Of a DNA stretch of 64,000 nt, positions 15,679-23,201 are shown piece by piece (the stretch's first letter is position 1; every line of letters begins with the position of its first letter). Location: positions 1-64,000 of the forward strand of contig URUF01000005.1 in assembly GCA_900550955.1 (NCBI GenBank), in the 5' to 3' direction. Both the position numbers and the translations under genes were made by a program. Under the pieces are notes generated by a model that was given only the letters and a program-made list of their open reading frames with translations, was not told the DNA's origin and searched no databases. Origin of the DNA: an uncultured Eubacteriales bacterium. GTDB taxonomy: Bacteria > Bacillota > Clostridia > Christensenellales > Aristaeellaceae.

Positions 15679-17487
15679 TTATTTATCATCCATTTTGAGC
15701 ACGGCCAAAAATGCTTCGCTGGGCACCTCCACGGTGCCAAACTGGCGCATGCGCTTTTTGCCCTCCTTCTGCTTTTCCAGCAGCTTTTTCTTACGGGTGA
15801 TATCGCCGCCATAGCACTTAGCCAGCACATCCTTGCGCATGGCTTTGACGGTTTCACGGGCGATGACCTTGCCGCCGATGGCCGCTTGGATGGGGATTTC
15901 AAACAGCTGGCGCGGAATGACCTCCTTGAGCTTTTCAGCGATGCTGCGCCCGCGGGCATAGGCCTTGTCCTTGTGCACGATGATGGAAAACGCGTCGCAG
16001 ATATCGCCGTTCAGCAGGATATCCAGCTTGACCAGCTCGCTCTCGCGGTAGCCCTTGAGCTCGTAATCAAAGCTGGCATAACCACGGCTGCGGCTTTTCA
16101 CCTGGTCGAAAAACTCAAAGATGATTTCGTTAAGCGGAATTTCATAAATCAGCTTTACGCGCTCGCCCTCGTACTGCATATCGATGAATACGCCGCGCTT
16201 ATCCACGCAGATGTCCATCATCGCGCCCACAAATTCCTGCGGGGTGTAGATGGTGGCGGTCACGTAGGGCTCCTCCATATGCTCGATTTCGCCCACATTG
16301 GGCAGGTTGGAGGGATTATCGATGGAAAGCTCTGTGCCGTCGGTTTTGAACACGTGATAGATAACGCTGGGGGCCGTGGTAACCAGGTCCAGGTCAAACT
16401 CGCGTTCCAGCCGCTGCTGGATAATTTCCATGTGCAAAAGCCCCAGGAAGCCGCAGCGGAACCCATAGCCCAGCGCGACGGAGGTTTCGGGGTCAAAGGA
16501 GAGGGAAGCGTCGTTCATGCGCAGCTTTTCCAGCGCGTCGCGCAGGTTATCGTAATCCGCGCCGTCGGCGGGGTAGATGCCGCAAAACACCATGGGCGTT
16601 ACCTTGCGATAGCCTGGCAGAGGCTTTTCGGCGGGGCGGGCCGCATCGGTGATGGTATCGCCTACGCGGGTATCGCCAACGTCCTTGATGGAGGCGGAGA
16701 TGTAGCCTACGTCGCCGGGATAAAGGGCGGCGCAGGGCGCGTAGCCGGGCCGGAAGGTGCCCACCTCCACGATATCAAACTCGCTGCCGGTCTGCATCAG
16801 GCGCATGCGCATGCCGGGCTTTACGGTACCATGCATCACGCGCACAAAGCAGATGGCGCCCTTGTAATTATCATATAACGCGTCAAAGATCAGGGCTTGC
16901 AGGGGCGCGGCTTCATCGCCCTTGGGAGCGGGAATATGCTTGACGATGGCTTCCAGCACATCCTCGCAATTCTGGCCGGTTTTGGCCGAAATTAGCGGTG
17001 CTTCAGAGGCGTCCAGCCCGATCACATCCTCAATTTCCTGCTTAACCTCCTCGGGCCTAGCGGAAGGCAGGTCGATTTTATTGATAACGGGCACGGTTTC
17101 CAAATCGTGCTCCAGCGCCATATACACATTGGCCAGCGTTTGCGCCTCAATTCCCTGCGTGGCGTCCACCACCAGCAACGCGCCTTCGCACGCGGCCAGC
17201 GCGCGGCTAACCTCGTAGCTGAAATCCACATGGCCGGGGGTGTCGATCAGGTTCAGGGTGTAGGTTTCGCCGTCCTTGGCGGTATATTGCATGCGCACCG
17301 CCTTGGATTTGATGGTGATGCCTCGCTCGCGCTCCAGCTCCATGGAATCCAAAATTTGATCCACCATCTGCCGCTGCTCAAAAACGCCCGTCATTTCCAA
17401 CAGACGGTCGGCCAGGGTGCTTTTGCCGTGGTCGATATGGGCGATGATGCAAAAATTGCGGATATGGGAAAGACGGTCCTCGTGCAA
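15679..17487 (-). CDS. lepA: elongation factor 4 (LepA)
   Basis: Ribosome-associated translational GTPase of 602 residues. G motifs are AHIDHGKSTL at residue 16, the switch region with ERGITIKS, DTPGHVDF near residue 82, and NKIDLPSA near residue 136. The LepA-specific C-terminal domain follows and ends RKKKLLEKQKEGKKRMRQFG. The start is TTG 17487 with GGAGGGG about 7 bases upstream; no ATG in frame fits better. Divergent from udk, with its own promoter. Confidence 0.97.
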   Translation of the reverse strand: MHEDRLSHIRNFCIIAHIDHGKSTLADRLLEMTGVFEQRQMVDQILDSMELERERGITIKSKAVRMQYTAKDGETYTLNLIDTPGHVDFSYEVSRALAACEGALLVVDATQGIEAQTLANVYMALEHDLETVPVINKIDLPSARPEEVKQEIEDVIGLDASEAPLISAKTGQNCEDVLEAIVKHIPAPKGDEAAPLQALIFDALYDNYKGAICFVRVMHGTVKPGMRMRLMQTGSEFDIVEVGTFRPGYAPCAALYPGDVGYISASIKDVGDTRVGDTITDAARPAEKPLPGYRKVTPMVFCGIYPADGADYDNLRDALEKLRMNDASLSFDPETSVALGYGFRCGFLGLLHMEIIQQRLEREFDLDLVTTAPSVIYHVFKTDGTELSIDNPSNLPNVGEIEHMEEPYVTATIYTPQEFVGAMMDICVDKRGVFIDMQYEGERVKLIYEIPLNEIIFEFFDQVKSRSRGYASFDYELKGYRESELVKLDILLNGDICDAFSIIVHKDKAYARGRSIAEKLKEVIPRQLFEIPIQAAIGGKVIARETVKAMRKDVLAKCYGGDITRKKKLLEKQKEGKKRMRQFGTVEVPSEAFLAVLKMDDK

Positions 17488-17523
17488 AAAAACCCCTCCA
17501 ACTCTACGGAATACGACCTTCTT

Positions 17524-17552
17524 ATCATATCGGATTTAGCGGTAAAATGCAA
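17524..17552 (-). promoter_or_regulatory. lepA promoter
   Basis: Minus strand TTGCAT (17547-17552), 17-base spacer, TATGAT (17524-17529). Confidence 0.65.
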
Positions 17553-17605
17553 GGCGGCAGCGCCGGGCCCGCCCGCAAAAAATGTCGCTTTTCACGGTTT
17601 TTGGC

Positions 17606-17634
17606 TTGACAGGCCCTGCATGGTTTGATATCGT
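17606..17634 (+). promoter_or_regulatory. udk promoter
   Basis: TTGACA (17606-17611), 17-base spacer, TATCGT (17629-17634). The -35 is perfect and the -10 is weaker. It is separated by about 50 bases from the divergent lepA promoter. Confidence 0.55.
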
Positions 17635-17665
17635 ATTAGAAAATACCGAAAGGCGATGGACGGGC

Positions 17666-18289
17666 ATGATCGTAATCGGGATCTGCGGGGCCAGCGGTAG
17701 CGGCAAAAGCACGCTGGCGGAGGAGCTGTGCCAAGCCATAGGCAAGGGCTGTACTGTGATTAACCACGATTGCTATTATCGGGATCATCCCAGCCTTACG
17801 TTTGAGGAGCGCTCACAGCTCAATTACGATGAACCGGAGATTTTTGACCACGATCTGTTTTTGGAGGATATGAAGCTGCTTTTGGATGGCAAGCCCATCA
17901 CCCGCAAGCGTTATGATTATGCCCAGCATCGCCGCGACGATTCCGATGAGCTGATTTATCCGCCGGATGTGCTGATTATTGAAGGCATCCACGTGTTTTA
18001 TGACGAGCGGCTTTGCGAGCTTATGTTTTTAAAGCTGTATATGAGCGTGGAGCCCGATATCTGCCTTTTGCGCCGCATTACGCGCGATATCAACGAGCGC
18101 GGACGCAGCATTGAGAATATTTCCGTGCAGTACTTAACAACGGTAAAGCCCATGTATGACAAGCATATTCGCAACTATATCGAGCTGGCGGACGTGATTG
18201 TTGCCCATGGCGGGCGCAATGCGCGTATTGTGGCGATTTTGGCGGGCTATGTGCGCGACGAGCTGCGCTTGCGCGGGGTGGAGGAGTAA
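17666..18289 (+). CDS. udk: uridine kinase
   Basis: Phosphorylates uridine/cytidine in pyrimidine salvage. The 207-residue product has the P-loop GASGSGKSTLAEEL at residue 7, the substrate motif NHDCYYRDH near residue 37, YDEPEIFDHDLF near residue 57, YDYAQHRR near residue 85, and the RDINERGRS lid region near residue 150. ATG 17666 is chosen because the frame upstream of it overlaps the promoter. Confidence 0.92.
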   Translation: MIVIGICGASGSGKSTLAEELCQAIGKGCTVINHDCYYRDHPSLTFEERSQLNYDEPEIFDHDLFLEDMKLLLDGKPITRKRYDYAQHRRDDSDELIYPPDVLIIEGIHVFYDERLCELMFLKLYMSVEPDICLLRRITRDINERGRSIENISVQYLTTVKPMYDKHIRNYIELADVIVAHGGRNARIVAILAGYVRDELRLRGVEE

Positions 18290-18301
18290 TTCAATCCCAT
18301 A

Positions 18302-18350
18302 GCAAAACGGCTGCCACAGCCCTGGAAGGGCGCTGTGGCAGCCGTTTTGC
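18302..18350. terminator. long perfect inverted repeat, bidirectional terminator
   Basis: A 19-base perfect inverted repeat (18302-18320 with 18332-18350) around an 11-base loop. Its ends carry AAAA and TTTT, so it ends udk from the left and would stop minus-strand transcripts from the mreB side. Confidence 0.85.
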
Positions 18351-18352
18351 GG

Positions 18353-18584
18353 TTAGCGCTTACCAAGCATCCCGGGCAGCCGCAGCGTGGCCCAGGCTGT
18401 GGCTGCCGGCAGCGCAAGGATAAGCCATGGCGTAGGCGTTGATACGCAGCGTTACATCGCTGGCGTCGGCCAGCGGCAGATGAAGCTCTACATAAAGCAC
18501 GGGCCAGGCTGTGCCAAATCACGCGTCCGGCACGCCCAGCCCAACAAAGACGGTGTAGAGGATAAGCAGAAGATCGGTTGGCAA
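18353..18584 (-). pseudogene. MFS-type transporter remnant
   Basis: Short decayed gene. After GGGAGG, a TTG at 18584 opens a frame reading MPTDLLLILYTVFVGLGVPDA, then an in-frame TGA, then FGTAWPVLYVELHLPLADAS. This is the hallmark start of an MFS permease (compare the usual GLPDSLLGSAWP pattern). Further on, another frame reads TPWLILALPAATAWATLRLP and stops at 18353, which looks like the permease C terminus. Most of the 350-400-residue protein is missing, so this is an internal deletion plus a nonsense codon. Identification rests on pattern recognition. Confidence 0.6.
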
Positions 18585-18616
18585 GGGAAGATAGCCTCCC
18601 TTTGTGAAAGAGGGGA

Positions 18617-19645
18617 TTAGCGCCCCATCAGGCGCTTGCGGCCATCATCCAGGAATTGGCCAAGGTCATGCATGTTTTCCAGCGCGCGGCCGCAGCCCAT
18701 AACCACGTTGGTTTGCGGATCCTCGGCGCAGGAGCAGGGAACCTTGAGCGCATCCGCAATGGCTTCGCACAGGCCAAACATTTCCGCGCCGCCGCCTGAA
18801 AGCAGAATGCCGTATTCAAAGATATCCGCCGCCAATTCCGCCGGCGTGTGCTCAAGCACGCCGTGAATGCTTTCTATGAGCTGCTGCAACGGTTCGTCTA
18901 TGGCCTCGGTGATATCGTCGCTGGTGATTCGCATGGTTTTGGGCAGGCCTGTGATAAGGTTGCGGCCCGTTACCTCCATGTACAGCTGTTCGGAGCGGGG
19001 GATAGCGGAGCCGATGTTAAGCTTTAGCTCCTCGGCCGTGCGCTCGCCAATCAGCAGGTTATGCTTGCGCCGCAGGTGGCGGATAATCGCGTCGTCAAAG
19101 CGGTCGCCGCCGGTTTTGGCGCAATCGCTTACGATCACCTTGCCGAAGGAAAGCACCGCTATATCGCTTACCCCGGCGCTGATATCCACAATCATGGTGC
19201 CATAGGCCTCGTCCATGGGCAGGCCCGCGCCTAGGGCGGCGGCCAGGGAACGGTTCAAAAGCTGCGTGCGGCGCATGCCCGCGTCAAACATCGTGGAAAT
19301 CAACGAGCGCTTTTCCATCTCGTTAACCGCCGTGGGCAGGGCCAGAATGGCGCGGGGGCGCGCGAACATATGCTTGCCGATAGCCTTGAGCACAAAGCCC
19401 TTCAGCATAAAGCTAACCAGCTCATAATCTGAAATGGTGGCGTCGCGCAGGGGACGGATTGCCAGGATGTTGCCGGGCGTGCGGCCGATCATGCGCTTGG
19501 CTTCCTCGCCAAAGGCCAGGATATCGCGCGTGTCGCGGTCGATAGCCACAACGGTGGGCTCGCGCAGCACGATGCCCTTGCCCTTCATGTAGATCAGGAT
19601 TTGCGAGGTGCCAAGATCGATCCCGATATCGCTGATGCTTGCCAT
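18617..19645 (-). CDS. mreB: MreB/Mbl-family actin-like cell-shape protein
   Basis: Actin-fold ATPase that forms membrane-bound filaments guiding lateral wall synthesis. The 342-residue product has IGIDLGTSQILIY at residue 6, a PTAVNEMEKRSLI segment near residue 107, the second phosphate motif IVDISAGVSDIAVLSFGK near residue 155, and LLSGGGAEMFG near residue 287. GGAG 9 bases before ATG 19645 supports the start. The neighbour is spoIIID, as in Bacillus subtilis where spoIIID is followed by mbl, so this is probably the Mbl-type paralogue. Confidence 0.93.
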   Translation of the reverse strand: MASISDIGIDLGTSQILIYMKGKGIVLREPTVVAIDRDTRDILAFGEEAKRMIGRTPGNILAIRPLRDATISDYELVSFMLKGFVLKAIGKHMFARPRAILALPTAVNEMEKRSLISTMFDAGMRRTQLLNRSLAAALGAGLPMDEAYGTMIVDISAGVSDIAVLSFGKVIVSDCAKTGGDRFDDAIIRHLRRKHNLLIGERTAEELKLNIGSAIPRSEQLYMEVTGRNLITGLPKTMRITSDDITEAIDEPLQQLIESIHGVLEHTPAELAADIFEYGILLSGGGAEMFGLCEAIADALKVPCSCAEDPQTNVVMGCGRALENMHDLGQFLDDGRKRLMGR

Positions 19646-19762
19646 TCTGCCATACTCCTTTTCCACTGGTTTAGGGCACAGCAAAATAAGCGCATGCGCC
19701 TGTTACAATCATATTCGCCGAAGGAAAGACAAATCCTGCTTGAGATGGTATAAAGCCCTGCC

Positions 19763-20008
19763 TCAGCCCCGGTATTTGCGCCGCGTGGCCTCGCCCCCGC
19801 GCAGGTGACGGACGGACTTGTTGTACGCAAGCACGTTTCGCACATGGCGGTACAGCGTTTGGTTCAGCTGCGGCAGGCGTTCGTCCATGTCCTTGTGAAC
19901 GGAGGATTTGCTCACGCCAAAGTGCTTTGCCGCATCGCGCACAGTAGCGCCCGTATCGGCAATGTATTGGCCAATGCGTATGCATCGTTCCTGAATGTGC
20001 GGATGCAC
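19763..20008 (-). CDS. spoIIID: sporulation transcription factor SpoIIID
   Basis: Mother-cell DNA-binding regulator that tunes the sigma-E regulon. The 81-residue product reads VHPHIQERCIRIGQYI, then the helix-turn-helix TVRDAAKHFGVSKSSVHKD (residues about 22-42), then NKSVRHLRGGEATRRKY, the family signature. A GTG start at 20008 has GGGGAG 8 bases upstream; longer frames add unrelated residues. Located upstream of mreB on the same strand, a conserved order in sporulating Bacillota. Confidence 0.96.
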   Translation of the reverse strand: MHPHIQERCIRIGQYIADTGATVRDAAKHFGVSKSSVHKDMDERLPQLNQTLYRHVRNVLAYNKSVRHLRGGEATRRKYRG

Positions 20009-20090
20009 TGTACCATCTCCCCAAAAACATTTGGGAAAGGATATGCGCCCGGCAGGGGTAAATTGCATGGCAAACGCATTGGGGCAGCAG

Positions 20091-20124
20091 AAAGGGGAAC
20101 CGGCAATTACGCGGTTCCCCTTTT
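20091..20124. terminator. ppdK terminator
   Basis: Twelve-base stem (AAAGGGGAACCG with CGGTTCCCCTTT) ending in T on the minus strand, right after the ppdK stop. The symmetric ends make it potentially bidirectional. Confidence 0.85.
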
Positions 20125-20140
20125 GTACGGTGATGAAACG

Positions 20141-22777
20141 TTACTTGGCAGCCTTGGCCTTGATAGCGGCATGGGCTGCGGCCAGGCGCGCGATCGGCAC
20201 GCGGAAGGGCGAGCAGCTCACGTAGTTGAGGCCTACATTGTGGCAGAACTCGATGGTGGACGGATCGCCGCCGTGCTCGCCGCAGATACCCAGCTTGATG
20301 TTGGGACGGGTTTCACGGCCCAGCTTGGCGGCCATCTTCACCAGCTTGCCTACGCCGTCCTGATCCAGGCGGGCGAAGGGATCGCTTTCAAAGATCTTAT
20401 TATCGTAGTAAGCGCCCAGAAACTTGCCGGCGTCGTCACGGCTGAAGCCGAAGGTCATCTGGGTGAGGTCGTTGGTGCCGAAGGAGAAGAATTCGGCCTC
20501 CTCGGCGATCTCATCGGCGGTGACGGCGGCGCGCGGGATTTCAATCATGGTGCCTACATGGTAGTCAAGCTCCATGCCCTGCTCGGCAAAGACCTTCTTG
20601 GCGGTTTCCACCACGATGGCCTTTACGAACGCCAGCTCCTTCTTGGAGCCAACCAGCGGGATCATGATTTCAGGCACGATGTCGTAGCCGCATTCCTTCT
20701 TTACCTTGATGGCGGCCTGCAATACGGCGCGGGTTTGCATCTCGGCAATTTCAGGATAGGTTACGGCCAGGCGGCAGCCGCGATGGCCCATCATGGGGTT
20801 GGACTCGTGCAGGGCGTTGATCTTGTGGATAACTTCCTCGGTGCTGATGCCAAGGTTCTTTGCCAGGCCCTCGATTTCCTCGGTCATGTCCACATGGGGC
20901 ACGAACTCATGCAGCGGGGGATCCAGATAACGCACGGTCATGGGCCGGCCCTCCAAAGCCTTGTACATGGCTTCAAAGTCGCCCTGCTGCATGGGCAGGA
21001 TCTTCGCCAGCGCCTTTTCGCGCTGCTCCTTGGTATCGGAAAGGATCATCTCGCGCACAGCCGCGATGCGGTCCGCCTCGAAGAACATGTGCTCGGTACG
21101 GCACAGGCCGATGCCCTCCGCGCCAAAGGCCACAGCCTGCTTGGTGTCGCGCGGATTATCGGCATTGGTGCGCACGGTGAGGGTGCGGGCCTTGTCCGCC
21201 CAGCTCATGAAGCGGGCGAAATCGCCAGAAATCGCAGCCTCTACGGTAGCGATCTGGCCGTCGTATACGTTGCCGGTGGAGCCGTCCAGGGAGATGAAAT
21301 CGCCCTCGTGATAGGTTTTGCCGCCAACGGTCAGGGTCTTTTCTTCCTCGTTAATCTTCAGCTCGCCGCAGCCAACCACCGCCGCGCGGCCCATGCCGCG
21401 GGCAACAACAGCCGCGTGGGAGGTCATGCCGCCAAATACGGTCAGAATGCCCTGGGAGAAGTCCATGCCCTCGATATCCTCAGGCGTGGTTTCGCGGCGC
21501 ACAAGGATGACCTTTTCCTTATTCTTGCCATGCTCGGCAGCCTCGTCGGCAGTGAAGTAGATACCGCCGGTAGCGGCGCCGGGGGAGGCGGGCAAGCCCT
21601 TGGCAATAACGGTGGCGGCCTTCAGGGCGGCGGCGTCAAAGTTGGGATGCAGCAGGCTATCAAGCTGCTTGGGCTCCACCTTCAAAACGGCCTCTTCCTC
21701 GCTCAAAACGCCTTCGTCCACCAGGTCTACGGCAATCTTCAAAGCGGCGGCGGCGGTGCGCTTGCCGTTACGGGTTTGCAGCATGTACAGCTTGCCGCGC
21801 TCGATGGTGTACTCCATATCCTGCATATCGCGGTAATGGGCTTCCAGCTTGCCGGCGATATCAATGAACTGCTGGTACACCTCGGGCATCTGCTCCTGCA
21901 GGTGGGAGATGGGTTCGGGCGTGCGGATGCCGGCCACAACATCCTCGCCCTGCGCGTTGAGCAGGTACTCGCCGTAGAGCTTCTTTTCGCCGGTGGAGGG
22001 GTTGCGGGTAAAGGCAACGCCGGTGCCGGAGGTTTCGCCCATATTGCCAAACACCATGCTCTGCACGTTAACGGCGGTGCCCCAGTCGCCGGGGATGTCG
22101 TTCATGCGGCGGTAGTAGATGGCGCGGGGGTTGTCCCAGCTGCGGAACACGGCCTTTACGGCCTCCATCAGCTGCGTGGTGGGATCCTGCGGGAAATCGA
22201 CGCCCATATGCTTTTTGTAGATTTCCTTGAAGCGCGCCACGACTTCTTTCAGGTCCCCGGCGGTCAGGTCGCGGTCAAACTTAACGTTCTTCTTCTCCTT
22301 GAACTCGTCCAGAACGGCTTCAAACTCGCTCTTGGGAATCTCCATAACCACGTCGGAGAACATGGCGATAAAGCGGCGGTAGGCGTCATAGGCGAAGTGC
22401 TCGTTGTTCGTGAGCTTTGCCAGGCCAACAACGGCCTTGTCCGTCAGGCCCAGGTTGAGGATGGTATCCATCATACCCGGCATGGAGGCGCGGGCGCCGG
22501 AACGCACGGATACAAGGAAGGGGTTCTCCTCATCGCCAAACTTTTTGCCGGCAATCTTCTCGGTTTCCTTCATCGCGGCAAGAATCTGATCGACGATATC
22601 CTGGCCGATGACCTTGCCATCCGTGTAGTAGCGGGTGCAGGCCTCGGTAGTAACGGTGAAGCCCTGGGGAACGGGCATGCCAAGGTTGGTCATTTCAGCC
22701 AGGTTGGCGCCCTTGCCGCCAAGCAGCTCGCGCATGTTGGCGTTACCCTCTTTGAACAGGTATACATACTTCGTCAT
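20141..22777 (-). CDS. ppdK: pyruvate, phosphate dikinase
   Basis: Interconverts PEP plus AMP plus PPi and pyruvate plus ATP plus Pi. The 878-residue product shows the N-terminal ATP-grasp domain (KYVYLF start, GAKGANLAEM-like GGKGANLAEM, QTRNGKRT near residue 334), the swivelling domain with the catalytic histidine in GGMTSHAAVVARGMG near residue 450, and the C-terminal PEP/pyruvate TIM barrel (CRTEHMFFE, MGHRGCRL, GICGEHGGDP). Length is normal. Own promoter and terminator. With pyk in the same window, it allows PPi-dependent flux between PEP and pyruvate. Confidence 0.98.
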   Translation of the reverse strand: MTKYVYLFKEGNANMRELLGGKGANLAEMTNLGMPVPQGFTVTTEACTRYYTDGKVIGQDIVDQILAAMKETEKIAGKKFGDEENPFLVSVRSGARASMPGMMDTILNLGLTDKAVVGLAKLTNNEHFAYDAYRRFIAMFSDVVMEIPKSEFEAVLDEFKEKKNVKFDRDLTAGDLKEVVARFKEIYKKHMGVDFPQDPTTQLMEAVKAVFRSWDNPRAIYYRRMNDIPGDWGTAVNVQSMVFGNMGETSGTGVAFTRNPSTGEKKLYGEYLLNAQGEDVVAGIRTPEPISHLQEQMPEVYQQFIDIAGKLEAHYRDMQDMEYTIERGKLYMLQTRNGKRTAAAALKIAVDLVDEGVLSEEEAVLKVEPKQLDSLLHPNFDAAALKAATVIAKGLPASPGAATGGIYFTADEAAEHGKNKEKVILVRRETTPEDIEGMDFSQGILTVFGGMTSHAAVVARGMGRAAVVGCGELKINEEEKTLTVGGKTYHEGDFISLDGSTGNVYDGQIATVEAAISGDFARFMSWADKARTLTVRTNADNPRDTKQAVAFGAEGIGLCRTEHMFFEADRIAAVREMILSDTKEQREKALAKILPMQQGDFEAMYKALEGRPMTVRYLDPPLHEFVPHVDMTEEIEGLAKNLGISTEEVIHKINALHESNPMMGHRGCRLAVTYPEIAEMQTRAVLQAAIKVKKECGYDIVPEIMIPLVGSKKELAFVKAIVVETAKKVFAEQGMELDYHVGTMIEIPRAAVTADEIAEEAEFFSFGTNDLTQMTFGFSRDDAGKFLGAYYDNKIFESDPFARLDQDGVGKLVKMAAKLGRETRPNIKLGICGEHGGDPSTIEFCHNVGLNYVSCSPFRVPIARLAAAHAAIKAKAAK

Positions 22778-22865
22778 AGGGTCTTTTTTCCTCCTCGTTC
22801 ATTTGGTGAGGACGAATCACCGGCGGAATCCCTCCCCAATGCTCATCCTTCCTCTTAACTGATTT

Positions 22866-22894
22866 AGTATACACGGGAATTGGAAAGATTTCAA
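22866..22894 (-). promoter_or_regulatory. ppdK promoter
   Basis: Minus strand TTGAAA (22889-22894), 17-base spacer, TATACT (22866-22871). Confidence 0.8.
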
Positions 22895-23134
22895 TATGAA
22901 AATCTTTAATTTTGGAATATCTGGTTTGGAATGGGCATATGCAGGGCAAATTTTGACGCCAAATTTGAAATGTATGGAAACAGCCATGGAGAACGGGCGT
23001 TCCTTGTACTGTTTCCAAACGCATGCAACGCGAGAAAGAACTTGCCAGCTTTGACACAGGAGCGCAGATGCTTTGCGTAAAAACCGCCTTGAAGCGCGAA
23101 TATACAACTGGAGTGGTTGGAAGCGGCGGCGTCC

Positions 23135-23163
23135 TTGCGTTTCAAAGACGGCCATGCTATAAT
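23135..23163 (+). promoter_or_regulatory. yfhO promoter
   Basis: TTGCGT (23135-23140), 17-base spacer, TATAAT (23158-23163). The start point would fall near 23170, which rules out the ATG at 23169 as a start codon. Confidence 0.75.
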
Positions 23164-23201
23164 CTTCCATGAATGATGCAGCAAATCTGTTGCCGAGAGG
23201 A

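Larger units (their letters stand above)
22778..23201. other. divergent intergenic region ppdK/yfhO with a structured element
   Basis: 424 bases. The left end is the 90-base ppdK leader, which includes a small hairpin (GGTGA/TCACC, 22806-22822). The right end is the yfhO promoter. Between them is an AT-richer stretch with no credible gene and a two-tier hairpin at 22976-23016. Confidence 0.5.

Noticed and set aside
17582..17665. Extended N terminus of uridine kinase
   Set aside because: The extra 28 codons would overlap the udk promoter and show no family similarity; ATG 17666 is the natural start.
19805..22858. A 1017-residue open frame antisense to ppdK
   Set aside because: It runs through spoIIID and ppdK on the other strand; composition is a mirror of a GC-rich gene and it has no domain or ribosome site.
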